A stretch of DNA of 64,000 nucleotides from Litorivivens sp041624475 (GCF_041624475.1 NZ_JBFJUX010000006.1:104247-168246); one strand, 5' to 3'. Positions 29,201 to 37,710 are shown, counted from the first letter of the stretch. A program made the numbers and translations. The notes: generated from the letters alone by a model not told the origin.

Positions 29201-29318
29201 GCCGGCGGCCTTCCTGGTGTTGCGGAAACCCTTCCTGCTGAAGCTTTTGCAGCGCAACAGCAACGCGGACAAAAGGGGGAGTGACGAGGAACAGCAGGCT
29301 TTGGTGGTTAATCAGTAG
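26199..29318 (+). CDS. RND-family efflux pump inner-membrane subunit
   Basis: A 1039-residue proton-driven transporter of the hydrophobe/amphiphile efflux superfamily, with 12 predicted helices and two large periplasmic loops. In TM4 the relay segment reads GIMVDNAIVVTDTVMR, so one of the two AcrB aspartates is Asn. In TM10 the segment GLAVNAAIIILTEL has no Lys where AcrB has Lys940. Both are seen in the VDN/VN subgroup of RND pumps. Substrate is unknown. It overlaps its adaptor by four bases and the convergent ykvA-like gene by 11. Confidence 0.93.
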   Translation: MSSRLEKVLGNPRMVALAIALVLVAGLGALQNLPRIEDPYMTNRHATVLVQFPGASAERVEALVIEPLEQVLREIPEIDHLTATARAGVASLVIELEDSVQSDESEALWSEARDKIRQARSQLPEGASEPVLDNDRSYPFTWIAALQWQGGDVDIDRLNRHASELASRMVNTHGTAQVKIFGQPQEEVRVDIDPVKIASLGLDANAVSQRIADVDAKVAAGELHNDNHRMSLEVTGAFSRIEDIRRLPLVTEDSGISLQLGDVAKVYRHEVDPARSYAFVDGERAVVVAVRMLFDVRGDYWTEDIRQVAEDFRAGLPSEVSLNELFVQERYNEIRLGDLMESITIGFLLILGVLWVTLGWRSAIIVAAALPLTTLFSLACMRLIELPIHQMSVTGLIVALGIMVDNAIVVTDTVMRYRREGIGVVSAAARTFRHLWVPLLGSTLTTVLAFMPMVLMPGPAGEFIGGISLAVIGSLIGSWLISLFIIAPLAGRWLSPKQSHGLELPVLGRMFSRTLGWVLRAPRLTMLLIFVLPIMGFIQGSKLPEQFFPVSDRDMLNMELYLPAAAGIESTMEATRRLSEVINRHEDIIGLNWFVGSSAPSFYYNLKQGKDGAQNYAQAMITTTDYRAANRLVSVLQREIDSAFPEYQVLVRRLEQGPPTDAPVELRLMGSSVEQLKDVGEQLRRIALATEDVIHVRDSLSEVVPKVWLQVDPVKARVGGGAPTDLSAKLQADLNGIQRGSLLESTEQLPVRVRVEGISAVAVDELDLLPMNLAKGPRPLMAIADTELRPAQAQITRRDGQRVNKVEVYIRDGVLPSVALERLQQAMDKEGFELPAGVQIQIGGESEGRNKALSKLLSSVSLIAVLMVVAVLMAFNSLRFTLVIFVVAGQAAGLGMLSLSLSSFPFGFTSIVALMGLIGLAVNAAIIILTELKANPRAMAADREAIIASVGECTRHITSTTITTVAGLLPLILGGGGFWPPFAIVLAGGTVLATILSLYFVPAAFLVLRKPFLLKLLQRNSNADKRGSDEEQQALVVNQ

Positions 29319-29706
29319 CAGCGTGATCAGTGTCGCTGTTACGGCTGTCGAGATATTCCCGGTATTTGTCGAGATCAGTCCGCACCATGCTCCAGCACAA
29401 AGCCAGAATGCTGGCGTCGTCGATAAAGCCGAAAAAGGGCAGCAGGTCGGGTATCAGGTCCAGTGGGTTTAATACATACAGCAGAGCCGCGACGATGGCG
29501 GCAATGCTGGCCCAGGGGATTTCCCGGTAGCGGCGGGTGGAGTAATCGCGCAACAGGGAATAGGCGGTGTCGATATCGTCGATGAAAGGACGCAAACGCT
29601 CGCTGGATTGGACTCGCTCCTGCAGGGCGGGCCAGCGCGAAAGCAGCCGTGTTACGTCGGCCTTCTCGACCTTGGCGGCATCCTCTTCCAGTCGTTTTTT
29701 AGACAT
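29308..29706 (-). CDS. YkvA-like DUF1232 membrane protein
   Basis: A 132-residue protein with the DUF1232 motif in a hydrophobic helix-rich segment (YVLNPLDLIPDLLPF then GFIDDASIL, about 75-100). The function of the family is unknown. The start codon overlaps the purT stop (ATGA at 29706), so it is translated after purT. Its 3' end overlaps the convergent RND gene. Confidence 0.82.
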   Translation of the reverse strand: MSKKRLEEDAAKVEKADVTRLLSRWPALQERVQSSERLRPFIDDIDTAYSLLRDYSTRRYREIPWASIAAIVAALLYVLNPLDLIPDLLPFFGFIDDASILALCWSMVRTDLDKYREYLDSRNSDTDHAATD

Positions 29707-30887
29707 CAGGTTTCTACCGTAATCGCTTCGATAACGGCCGTTGCCTGTTGGCGAGCGGCATCGGTGGACTCTGCGCGCGCCAGCGCTACACCCATCCGGC
29801 GCTTGCCCCTGACCTCGGGTTTGCCAAACAGACGCAAATCCGTATCTGGCGCCTGCAGGGCGTGATTCAGGTTGCCGTAGCGCACGCGACTGGATTCGCC
29901 TTCAATCAGCAGCACTGCCGATGCCGACGGGCCGTGTTGGCGAATAACCGGTACAGGCAGGCCCAGGATGGCGCGCGCATGCAGCGCAAATTCTGACAGG
30001 TCTTGTGATATCAGGGTTACCAGACCGGTGTCGTGAGGTCGGGGCGATACTTCGCTGAAATAGACCTCGTCGCCTTTGATAAATAGCTCTACTCCAAATA
30101 TTCCCCAGCCACCTAGAGCTTCTGTCACCCGCGCGGCGATATCCTGGCTTTTTTCCAGTGCAATGGGCGACATGGGCTGGGGTTGCCAGGACTCCTGATA
30201 GTCGCCGTCTTCCTGGCGATGACCGATGGGTTCGCAGAAACTGACGCCACCGCTGTGGCGCACGGTGAGTAAGGTAATTTCGTAGTCAAAATCGACGAAA
30301 CCTTCCACAATCACGCGACCGGCTCCGGCGCGTCCGCCTTCCTGAGCGTATTGCCAGGCCGGCGTGATATCGTCCGCGGAGCGAACCAGACTCTGCCCCT
30401 TTCCTGACGAGCTCATAATGGGCTTGACCACGCAGGGCATACCAACGACTTCAACAGCGGTCTTGTAGTCTTCGATCGTGTCAGCAAAGCGAAAGGGTGA
30501 TGTTGCAATACCGAGCTCTTCTGCGGCCAGCCGGCGGATGCCTTCGCGGTTCATGGTTAGCTGGGCGGCGCGAGCAGAGGGAATAACGGTAAAGCCTTCG
30601 TTTTCCAGCTCAACCAGCCGGTCGGTAGCGATGGCCTCTATTTCCGGCACAATCAGGTGCGGCGCCTCTTTGCGCACTAAAGCTTCCAGCGCGTCGCCAT
30701 CGAGCATCGACAGGGTGTACGAGCGGTCGGCGACCTGCATGGCGGGGGCATTGTCGTAGCGGTCAGCGGCAATAACCTCGCAACCAAGGCGCTGCAGTTC
30801 AATAACCACTTCCTTGCCCAGTTCGCCGGAGCCCAGCATCAATACCCGGGTGGCCGTGTCCGAAAAGGGCGTGCCGATTATCGTCAT
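29706..30887 (-). CDS. purT: Formate-dependent GAR transformylase
   Basis: PurT makes formylglycinamide ribonucleotide from formate, ATP and GAR, an alternative to folate-dependent PurN. The 393-residue ATP-grasp protein has the N-terminal LMLGSGELGKEVVIELQR, the ATP loop MSSSGKGQSLV and EVSPRPHDTGLVTL, the magnesium/ATP site near the C-terminus. Length and motifs are standard. It lies downstream of the carboxyltransferase gene on the same strand (22 bases) and may be cotranscribed. Confidence 0.96.
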   Translation of the reverse strand: MTIIGTPFSDTATRVLMLGSGELGKEVVIELQRLGCEVIAADRYDNAPAMQVADRSYTLSMLDGDALEALVRKEAPHLIVPEIEAIATDRLVELENEGFTVIPSARAAQLTMNREGIRRLAAEELGIATSPFRFADTIEDYKTAVEVVGMPCVVKPIMSSSGKGQSLVRSADDITPAWQYAQEGGRAGAGRVIVEGFVDFDYEITLLTVRHSGGVSFCEPIGHRQEDGDYQESWQPQPMSPIALEKSQDIAARVTEALGGWGIFGVELFIKGDEVYFSEVSPRPHDTGLVTLISQDLSEFALHARAILGLPVPVIRQHGPSASAVLLIEGESSRVRYGNLNHALQAPDTDLRLFGKPEVRGKRRMGVALARAESTDAARQQATAVIEAITVET

Positions 30888-30909
30888 AAGGCGTTGTTTC
30901 CTCGTGAAA

Positions 30910-32403
30910 TCAGAGAGTGCGTTGTCTGGCGCTATTCAAGCCTGTTAACAGGGCGTTGCGCAAGTCTCGCGGGTCAATGATTTCATCGAAGGCCATATTA
31001 TCGGCGGTGCTCCACGATGCGCTGGATTCAAGTTCCCGCATCCGTTTGGCAGTGGCTTCATCCATGCGTGCCGCCTGATCGCCGCCTCGGGTGGGCATGC
31101 CGCCGAGCATGACGCCAGGAAGGCCAAGACTGAGTGTCTGGCTGTCGAAAGGATTCATCGCCATCAGTGAGCTGCCAAAGCCAAAGGCCTTGCGCAGGGT
31201 GACATGCAGTTTGGGATGGCGGAACCGGGTCTGGGCCCGGAACATGGCTGCGGCGCTGCGCAGGGTGCCCGCGCGCTCGGCCTGGGTACCGGACATGACG
31301 CCGGGATTGTCCGCCAGAAACAGCGCCGGTAGATTAAAACGGTCTGCAACATCGATCAGTTGCGCCGCCTTCTTGGCACCCTCGGCGGTAATGGTACCCG
31401 CCAGCACATTGGGCTGGTTTGCAATAACCAGCAAAGGGCTGCCGCCGAGGCGCGCCAGACCGGTCACCATGGAGCGGCCATAGTTCGGCTGGATTTCAAA
31501 AAAGCTGTCACGGTCGCAGATCTCACAAATAATCTTGCGAACGTCGTAGGGAGTCTGGGTGTTGCGAGGCAGAAGCTGCAGAATGTCGTCGAGACGGCGA
31601 GGCTCAGTATCGCGGTCTTCAATCCGCGGTGCCTGCTGTCCTGAATGACTGGGCAGGTAAGATAGAATGCGTCGGATTTGCTGGCACAGCTCGGCATCGT
31701 CTTCGACCAGGTTGTGGGCATTGCCACTGACAGAGGTATGCATTTCTGCCGGGCCGAGTTCTTCCTTGCTTACCTGTTCGCCGGTAGCCGCGGCGACCAG
31801 CGGTGGGCCGGCAGCAAACAGGGTGGCCTGACGGGTCATCAACACAAAGTCCATTAACAGACCACTGATCGCACCGTGTCCGGCGCTGGAACCAATGACC
31901 CCGGCAATGGTCGGGGCAATGGCGTTGAGCCGTGCGATTTCAATCATGTCGTTCGGGGCGTAAGGGTGTCGCTCCAGCGCATTGGTGGCTCGCGCACCGG
32001 CGCCATCAAGCAGCAGGATATAGGGGATTTTTTCCTGTGCAGCCAGCCGGGCATAGCGCACCCGTTTGGCATTGCCGCCGTGGCCAATGGAGCCGCCCTT
32101 AACAGTAAAGTCTTCGCAGGCAATAACCACCGGACGACCGTTAATCTGACCCAGACCACCCACCATGCCGTCGCTGGGAAGGGGCGTCTCGCCGTGGTAA
32201 CTGACGCCGCCGACCAGGGTGCCGAGTTCGAAAAAACTGCCGGCGTCCAGCAACTGCTCGATGATTTCACGCGCATTCAAGCGCCCGGACTTGCGCCGCG
32301 CGCTGAGTTTTTCAGGGCTGCCCATTTTACGGCCTTCGCCCTGACGCCGCTGAAATTCTTCGAGCAGTTCCGCCCAGTCGTCTGGGATACCGTCCTTAGC
32401 CAT
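30910..32403 (-). CDS. Acyl-CoA carboxylase carboxyltransferase subunit
   Basis: A 497-residue carboxyltransferase of the PccB/MccB type, with two crotonase-like halves. The first carries GGSIGHGGNAKRVR and GSSAGHGAISGLL. The second carries NQPNVLAGTITAEGAKKAA and LADNPGVMSGTQAE, the acyl-CoA/biotin region. ATG 32403 was chosen because it lies beside the synthetase stop, with an eight-base overlap; an upstream TTG (32412) is less likely. No biotin carboxylase accompanies it, so it may borrow one. Substrate is unknown. Pairing with an acyl-CoA synthetase suggests catabolism of an organic acid activated first to its CoA ester. Confidence 0.86.
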   Translation of the reverse strand: MAKDGIPDDWAELLEEFQRRQGEGRKMGSPEKLSARRKSGRLNAREIIEQLLDAGSFFELGTLVGGVSYHGETPLPSDGMVGGLGQINGRPVVIACEDFTVKGGSIGHGGNAKRVRYARLAAQEKIPYILLLDGAGARATNALERHPYAPNDMIEIARLNAIAPTIAGVIGSSAGHGAISGLLMDFVLMTRQATLFAAGPPLVAAATGEQVSKEELGPAEMHTSVSGNAHNLVEDDAELCQQIRRILSYLPSHSGQQAPRIEDRDTEPRRLDDILQLLPRNTQTPYDVRKIICEICDRDSFFEIQPNYGRSMVTGLARLGGSPLLVIANQPNVLAGTITAEGAKKAAQLIDVADRFNLPALFLADNPGVMSGTQAERAGTLRSAAAMFRAQTRFRHPKLHVTLRKAFGFGSSLMAMNPFDSQTLSLGLPGVMLGGMPTRGGDQAARMDEATAKRMRELESSASWSTADNMAFDEIIDPRDLRNALLTGLNSARQRTL

Positions 32404-34099
32404 GTTGCTCAAGGTAGTCTTTCTGCAATTGCTTTTTCAGGATCTTGCCAGTGGCGTTGCGCGGCATTTCCTGGTTGCGTACCCAAACATGCGTCGGCAC
32501 CTTGAAGCCCGCCAGGCGCGATTTCACGTGGGCCTGGACGCTGGCCGCATCCAGGCTTGCGCCGGCGTTGGGGCAGACCGCGACCGCCAGCTCCTCGCCC
32601 AGTGTGTCGTGTGGAACGCCAAAGGCCGCCACTTCATGCACTTCAGGCATTTCCAGCAGGCAGCCTTCAATTTCGGCAGCGGCAATATTTTCGCCACCGC
32701 GAATGATCATGTCTTTGGCCCGGTCGACGATATAAACGAAGTTTTCCTCGTCGATGTAGCCGATATCGCCGGTGGCGATCCAGCCACTGTGAAAAGTTTC
32801 TGCAGTGGCTTCGGGTTTTTCCCAGTACTCGCTGACGTTGGTGGGTGACTTCAGCCAGATCTCACCCTTTTCGCCGCGCGGCAGATCGTTGCCATTTTCG
32901 TCGACCGTCTTGAACTCAACGATGGGCGACAGGGTGCCGGAACTGCGGGGTTTGTAGGCAAAGGCCTCGCCGGTGAAGTTGGAGCAGGTGGCATTGGATT
33001 CGGTCATGCCGTAGCCGGTGCCCGAGTAGGGTTTATGAATTTTTTCGTCTACCAAACGATTGAATTTTGGCGGGCAGGCGGCGCCGCCACCACTGACTGT
33101 GTAGAGACTCGAGGTGTCCGTTTTGTCGAAGTCCGGGTGTTCGAGCAAGTCCAGTACCATGGACGGCGCGCCGCTGAATATGGTGATGCGCTCTTTCTCG
33201 ATCAGCTTCAAGGCGTCGGCGGGGTTCCACTTGTACATCATGACAATGCTGCGCCCGCCGCGCAGGGACAGCAGGAACTGGGCGTGACATCCCGACACAT
33301 GGAACAGCGGAACCGCCAGCAGGGATTTGGGCGCAAAGCCGCAGGTCATCATATGCTCGACAGCCTTGGGGTTGGCCATCGCCGAGCAGGTGGCGTGGAA
33401 TTCAAAATTGGTCAGCGCCTGAACAATATTGCGGTGATTGCTCAGCACACCCTTCGGCTTGCCCGTGGTGCCCGAGGTATACATGATCATGACCGGGTCG
33501 TCGCTAGTGCAAGCGAAGGGCTCGACGCTTTGGCCCAGTCCGCGCGCCACGACCTCTTTGTAGTGTTCGGCATTTGTACCAAGCGAACCCGCTGTGCGAG
33601 CCACCACGGCTTTTACACCCATTTCAGGCAGCAGGTCGTCGACAAAGCCGTAGCGCTGTTCGTCGCAAAACACCACGCGGGCGCCGGAATCGCTCAGGCC
33701 GTATTCCAACTCGGCGCGCTGTCCCCAGGAGTTGAGGGGCACCACAATCGCACCAAGCGACACGATGGCGGCGAAGGCAACCATCCACTCGGGGTAATTG
33801 CGCATGGCGATGGCAACCCGGTCACCCTTCTGGATGCCGTAGTGCTCCACCAGCTGCTGGGCGAGGGCGTCTGCCTGCTCAAAGAAGTTGTTGAAGGTCA
33901 GTTGTTCACCTTCGTAGATAATAAACACGGCATCGCCGTGGCCCCTACCCACATCCAGCATCTCTTTCAGGGTTTCGGGCGTATTTTTGTACACGGTGAA
34001 CGTCGTACCGTTGATGGTCTGTTCAGTAATTTCAAAGGGCGAGCCCGGTTGCATCAGCTGGTTTGCGCATTCATTAAAGCGGGCGACAATATCGGTCAT
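32396..34099 (-). CDS. Class I adenylate-forming acyl-CoA synthetase
   Basis: A 567-residue AMP-dependent acid-CoA ligase. The AMP loop is MYTSGTTGKPKG, the adenine motif GTGYGMTESNA, the hinge region GDIGYIDEENFVYIVDRAKD and the C-terminal catalytic lysine motif NATGKILKKQL. Chain-length specificity cannot be read from sequence. AGGA precedes the ATG. It starts a minus-strand unit with the carboxyltransferase (overlapping) and possibly purT-ykvA. The intrinsic terminator of the kinase cassette ends just upstream. Confidence 0.92.
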   Translation of the reverse strand: MTDIVARFNECANQLMQPGSPFEITEQTINGTTFTVYKNTPETLKEMLDVGRGHGDAVFIIYEGEQLTFNNFFEQADALAQQLVEHYGIQKGDRVAIAMRNYPEWMVAFAAIVSLGAIVVPLNSWGQRAELEYGLSDSGARVVFCDEQRYGFVDDLLPEMGVKAVVARTAGSLGTNAEHYKEVVARGLGQSVEPFACTSDDPVMIMYTSGTTGKPKGVLSNHRNIVQALTNFEFHATCSAMANPKAVEHMMTCGFAPKSLLAVPLFHVSGCHAQFLLSLRGGRSIVMMYKWNPADALKLIEKERITIFSGAPSMVLDLLEHPDFDKTDTSSLYTVSGGGAACPPKFNRLVDEKIHKPYSGTGYGMTESNATCSNFTGEAFAYKPRSSGTLSPIVEFKTVDENGNDLPRGEKGEIWLKSPTNVSEYWEKPEATAETFHSGWIATGDIGYIDEENFVYIVDRAKDMIIRGGENIAAAEIEGCLLEMPEVHEVAAFGVPHDTLGEELAVAVCPNAGASLDAASVQAHVKSRLAGFKVPTHVWVRNQEMPRNATGKILKKQLQKDYLEQHG

Positions 34100-34126
34100 T
34101 GCGATGAATCCTAGGGGTCGTGGAAT

Positions 34127-34166
34127 GAATTAAAACAGGCAATTTACCGATATTATCGGGATTGCC
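34127..34166 (-). terminator. Intrinsic terminator after the kinase cassette
   Basis: On the minus strand, GGCAAT-c-CCGATA pairs with TATCGG-taa-ATTGCC around a one-base centre (34166-34138), followed by TGTTTTAATT (34137-34128). Long stem plus T-rich tail fits a Rho-independent terminator for the operon ending at 34245. The same inverted repeat also lies 39-67 bases before the synthetase start and could double as an operator. Confidence 0.6.
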
Positions 34167-34244
34167 CGCCTCGGGTCTAGGGCAGAAAAGGGCAGCTCAT
34201 TCGAATGGCTTACCCCCTGGCGAGGATAAAGTGGCCGTTGGGCG

Positions 34245-35663
34245 CTAGTTGCTCGCCTCCAGCGATTTTTTCTTCTCCAGCAGCCGGGGGTTCTGACTTA
34301 GTGAGGAGTATTTCAACAGTTCTGAAAGCTGCTGACGGTATTCCGCTTTCTGCGCCGGGTTTTCGGGCGAAGCCATGTTTCCCAATATCTCGTCGAGCAT
34401 GGTGTCTATGGATTTCATTACGTCCGGGTTGCGCGGGTGGAGCCGGTAGGCTTTGTCGAGATAGAACAGGGCACCGTTGTAATCGCCGAATTTGAGTGCC
34501 TGGCGCCCTTCGCTGAGATTTTTCAAAACACTTTCCTGAGTAACCGGGGGTAATTCTTCAAAAGGGATGTCTGGACCGGCTTCGGGTTGAAAAAACAGCA
34601 GGTAGCTGGAAAAACCGACGATCGCCACCAGTAGGGCTGCAGATAGCTGCCTGACGCGACGACCAGTTCCTTTGAACTGGCTGAGGAACTGGCCGGCGTC
34701 TTGCCAGCGGTCCTCGCGCCGGAATTCAAGGGCTTTGGCGATGGCCCTCCACTGGTAGGCCGGGAGGCCCTTGATTCGCTTTGGCTTGAGGCCGAGCGAT
34801 TCAGCGCGCGGCGCGCTTTTGCGGTCGAAGGGATGCTTGCCGGTCAGCATTTCATAGGCGATCAGCCCCAGCGCATAGACGTCATCCGCCGGGTGGGGAG
34901 CTTGTCGTTCAAACATCTCATAACTGGCGTAGGTGGGGGTCAGACCCGAAATTTCATCCGGATCAGCCTGGGTTTTGTCGCCTTCGATGCTTGAATAGGC
35001 GCGGGCGATACCAAAGTCCAGCACCTTTAGTACGTTTTCGCGGGTTATGAATATATTCGCTGGCTTCAGGTCCGAGTGGACAATATTGCGTTTATGGGCG
35101 TAGGCGATGGCATTGCCCAAATCTGTAATGTAGGCGATGCGTTCGGCGCGCTCGGCATCACTGGAGATGTAACTGTCCAGGGTCACACCGTTCAGTGACT
35201 CCATTGTCATAAAGAAAATGGTGTCGTCGCGGTCAAAGTCGTAGACGGTAATGATGTTCGGGTGGGCGAGGGTTTGGGATTTGTCCGTTTCCCGCTGCAA
35301 TGCAATAAAGGCGCGCGAGTCTTTGGCAAAATCGCCGGTGATCACCTTGATGGCAACGGTGGGGTCGCTGTGCCCGGCTTCTACCCGCCGCAGGTCCCTG
35401 GCGCGAAATACGGCCCCCATCCCACCCTGACCAAGCTTTTCGCCGAGCTGGAACCGGTCCTTGAGCATGAATCCCGATTGCATCATCGCGAGGGTGTCGC
35501 TGGAAAAACTTTTGTCTGCAGAAGTTTCGCTCGTGCTGACCTGTGTTTTATCAAAATCGGAACTGACCTGAGTTTCAGCATTGTCGGTCAGCTGGGTGGC
35601 GATCTCAGTCTCATGGCCTTGCGGTCGGTTGGTTATCGGTCTGGTTTTATCGTTGTCGTTCAT
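34245..35663 (-). CDS. Membrane-anchored Hanks-type Ser/Thr protein kinase with TPR-like periplasmic tail
   Basis: A 472-residue kinase. ATG 35663 is preceded by GGGAG at six bases; a longer reading overlaps the hydrolase gene and is rejected. The kinase domain spans about 70-330: glycine loop LGQGGMG (77-83), Lys106 (VAIKV), catalytic HSDLKPANIF (Asp198, with Ser in place of the usual Arg of HRD) and DFG (Asp216). One membrane helix is at about 342-358. The C-terminal part outside the membrane looks TPR-like (GRQALKFGDYNGALFYLDKA). The N-terminal tail repeats Thr-Gln motifs (ATQL, ETQV, KTQV), with another DKTQ in the activation loop. It is the last gene of the five-gene cassette. Confidence 0.9.
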   Translation of the reverse strand: MNDNDKTRPITNRPQGHETEIATQLTDNAETQVSSDFDKTQVSTSETSADKSFSSDTLAMMQSGFMLKDRFQLGEKLGQGGMGAVFRARDLRRVEAGHSDPTVAIKVITGDFAKDSRAFIALQRETDKSQTLAHPNIITVYDFDRDDTIFFMTMESLNGVTLDSYISSDAERAERIAYITDLGNAIAYAHKRNIVHSDLKPANIFITRENVLKVLDFGIARAYSSIEGDKTQADPDEISGLTPTYASYEMFERQAPHPADDVYALGLIAYEMLTGKHPFDRKSAPRAESLGLKPKRIKGLPAYQWRAIAKALEFRREDRWQDAGQFLSQFKGTGRRVRQLSAALLVAIVGFSSYLLFFQPEAGPDIPFEELPPVTQESVLKNLSEGRQALKFGDYNGALFYLDKAYRLHPRNPDVMKSIDTMLDEILGNMASPENPAQKAEYRQQLSELLKYSSLSQNPRLLEKKKSLEASN

Positions 35664-35691
35664 ATCGTCTCCCAAAAAACGGGGTGTCCGT

Positions 35692-36495
35692 TTACAGCAG
35701 ACTGTCCAGTATGTCTGGCCAGTTTTCACGCCAGCAGCAGACATGGTCAAAGTCAGGAAATTCCCTCAGTGTACCACCGTGCTGCTTCACATAGGCGCTC
35801 GCCAGCTCGGGCGGCGTATTGCGATCCCGCAGGCCGATCAGATGTTGTTGGCGAACGGTATTGGTTGCTGCTTCGGCGATCGGGTTCAGTGAATCACTCA
35901 GCGGCAGATAGCCGTGCAGTGTCGTCCAGGCAGCGATATCCAGATTGCCGGCAACGGTAACCAGCTGGATATCTCCCGCCAGCCGGCCGGCGACTAATGT
36001 GGCCAGGGCGCCGCCGCCACTGTAGCCAATAAGCAGTAGCGGCCGCTGGTCCTGGCGAAGTTGTGTGATTGCGCTGATCAGGCTGTTGACCACTTCCTCG
36101 CCGTAGCGTGCCGAGGTCCAATAGCGAGGAGCGCAGGGCGGTGTGTCAGCAAACCCAAAGTAGCAGGGGCGGCCCAGGTAAATGGCCGAGTAGGGCGCTG
36201 CGGCCATCAACTGGAGGGCCAACGGCCGCCGTGGGGTTGGGTCATTGGCTATGAACTGACCCTGCAGCCAGGGGCTACCGTCACCGTCGAGGTAGATGTG
36301 CAGACGTTCGCTGGGTCGGCCCTGTTTGCGAAACACTTGATGCTGGAAGGGTAGGCCGCGGACAACTTCGCTGCTCAATTTATGATCGTTGGCGAATTGC
36401 CGGGCGCGTTCAAGCGGGGAAGAGCAGGCTGCCGTCAGGACGACAGCCAGCAACAGAAGGCCTGTTTTAGAGTTCGACGCGAGCACCGATAACAA
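35692..36495 (-). CDS. Alpha/beta-hydrolase lipoprotein
   Basis: A 267-residue serine hydrolase of unknown substrate. It has an N-terminal hydrophobic segment ending in a lipobox-like LTAAC (Cys24). Ser at +2 suggests the outer membrane by the Lol rule. The nucleophile elbow is GYSGGG (Ser159) and the likely catalytic His251 lies in FPDFDHVCCW near the C-terminus. The start is TTG 36495 or GTG 36486, both inside the 3' end of the upstream barrel gene (overlap about 20-29 bases). It lies between a beta-barrel and the kinase, 28 bases before the latter, so all are likely one unit. Confidence 0.72.
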   Translation of the reverse strand: MLSVLASNSKTGLLLLAVVLTAACSSPLERARQFANDHKLSSEVVRGLPFQHQVFRKQGRPSERLHIYLDGDGSPWLQGQFIANDPTPRRPLALQLMAAAPYSAIYLGRPCYFGFADTPPCAPRYWTSARYGEEVVNSLISAITQLRQDQRPLLLIGYSGGGALATLVAGRLAGDIQLVTVAGNLDIAAWTTLHGYLPLSDSLNPIAEAATNTVRQQHLIGLRDRNTPPELASAYVKQHGGTLREFPDFDHVCCWRENWPDILDSLL

Positions 36496-37654
36496 CTGTA
36501 TCGCGATCCAGCAGTTCGTGATCGATCAGGCGCTCATAGCTGATAAAACCAGACAAGCCGCGCTTGAACTGGGCGGCAAGGTTGATACGCCCAGCCCGGT
36601 AATTTCTCGCCGGGTCTTCGCCAAACTGGCGTACGCCGGTATTGGTGGTGACCGCGTCTGCCTCTGCGTACTCGTGGTGATAGGCAAAATAGACGCTGGG
36701 GATCAATACGCCCCAGTCGGTGAGAAACACATAGTCGGCCTGCAGGGATGCACGCGCATTCAGCGAGTCAAACTTCTGCTCTTCATAGGTAAGGGCGCCG
36801 AAGCCGCTGACTGTCTTTTCGCTGTAGCCGTCGATTGAACCACGAACATTGAGCAGCCTGACGCTGGGCGTTATGGTCCAGCGATTGTGGTTAAAGAGGT
36901 GACCAAAGGCCAGTTCGGCGGAATGAAAATCGCCTTCGGTGGAACTGTCAAACTGGCCAAAGGTGGAGGAGCGCTCCACGTCGAGGTCAATCTGTCCATA
37001 AGTAAGCAAGGCGTCGAGGTAGGTGTCTCCCCAGTATTTTGATGCGTGGAAGCCGATAATAATGCTGTCGCTTTCGGCCTTGCCCTGATTGTCGTCATAT
37101 TCGGTATCCGAGGCGACATAGTTGAGTGTGGCCCCGGCTATCAGGTCTTCCTGCAGGCGGTAATCGGTGCCCAGAATGAGGATGTCCGCATCCTGTTCGT
37201 AGGCGCGGCTGATATCAGTTGCGCGACGATCGGCATTGCTGCTGTCGAGCACGACAAAGGGTGACCAGCGGTTGCTGTCAGCGATGCCATCGGCGCCTGC
37301 GGCACCACCCTTCGGGTGACCCATTGCGGCAGTGCGATTGCGCTTACCGCCAAAGCTGCCCCGGGCCTGGGTGATTCGGTCGTTGAGACCGCCGACAAAA
37401 TCGACTGTCTGCTCACGGGTTGAGCTGCCAGTCTGATCGGCGCATTCAGGGCGTTCCGTTACCGTGGGATTTTCAGCGGGGCGTGCCACGGAAGTGTTTT
37501 CGGAAGTGGAACCAAACTCCTGAAAGGGCGGTGACGTTGGCTCTTGCGGTTGTGGCTCAGAGTTGGTTCCGCACTCCTTGTGGTCGGCAAGGCTCTGCCC
37601 GGTGAGTAGCAAGGCACAGCTGGCGATAGCTGCGACTTTGATCAAGTTAATCAT
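36467..37654 (-). CDS. Passenger-less autotransporter-type beta-barrel protein (copy B)
   Basis: A 395-residue secreted protein. ATG 37654 was chosen, with AGGGGG just upstream, and gives a clean signal peptide (INLIKVAAIASCALLLTGQS, cleavage near ALADHKE-like SLADHKE). A short low-complexity Pro/Ser/Thr-rich region with two Cys follows. From about residue 120 there are alternating amphipathic strands of an autotransporter beta-domain (RWSPF, SKYWGDTYLD, GDFHSAELAFGHLF, YHHEYAEAD). There is no recognisable passenger. It ends in Glu-Leu rather than the usual aromatic residue. It is a clear paralogue of the barrel at 39558-40703; the two share blocks along the whole barrel. Confidence 0.8.
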   Translation of the reverse strand: MINLIKVAAIASCALLLTGQSLADHKECGTNSEPQPQEPTSPPFQEFGSTSENTSVARPAENPTVTERPECADQTGSSTREQTVDFVGGLNDRITQARGSFGGKRNRTAAMGHPKGGAAGADGIADSNRWSPFVVLDSSNADRRATDISRAYEQDADILILGTDYRLQEDLIAGATLNYVASDTEYDDNQGKAESDSIIIGFHASKYWGDTYLDALLTYGQIDLDVERSSTFGQFDSSTEGDFHSAELAFGHLFNHNRWTITPSVRLLNVRGSIDGYSEKTVSGFGALTYEEQKFDSLNARASLQADYVFLTDWGVLIPSVYFAYHHEYAEADAVTTNTGVRQFGEDPARNYRAGRINLAAQFKRGLSGFISYERLIDHELLDRDTVVIGARVEL

Positions 37655-37681
37655 ACAATGCCCCCTGTCGCTGGCTGTCAT

Positions 37682-37701
37682 ATTCTTTATATATCAAGAA
37701 T
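37682..37701 (-). other. AT-rich hairpin between caspase-like gene and barrel B
   Basis: ATTCTT (37682-37687) and AAGAAT (37696-37701) form a 6-bp stem around TATATATC, in the short gap between the caspase-like stop and the start of the downstream barrel gene. It may set the relative expression of the two genes by processing or partial termination. No T run follows on the minus strand. Confidence 0.3.
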
Positions 37702-37710
37702 CCAATAAAG

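Noticed and set aside
33035..34114. 359-codon plus-strand frame opposite the acyl-CoA synthetase
   Set aside because: Antisense to an adenylate-forming enzyme with all motifs; no family resemblance of its own.
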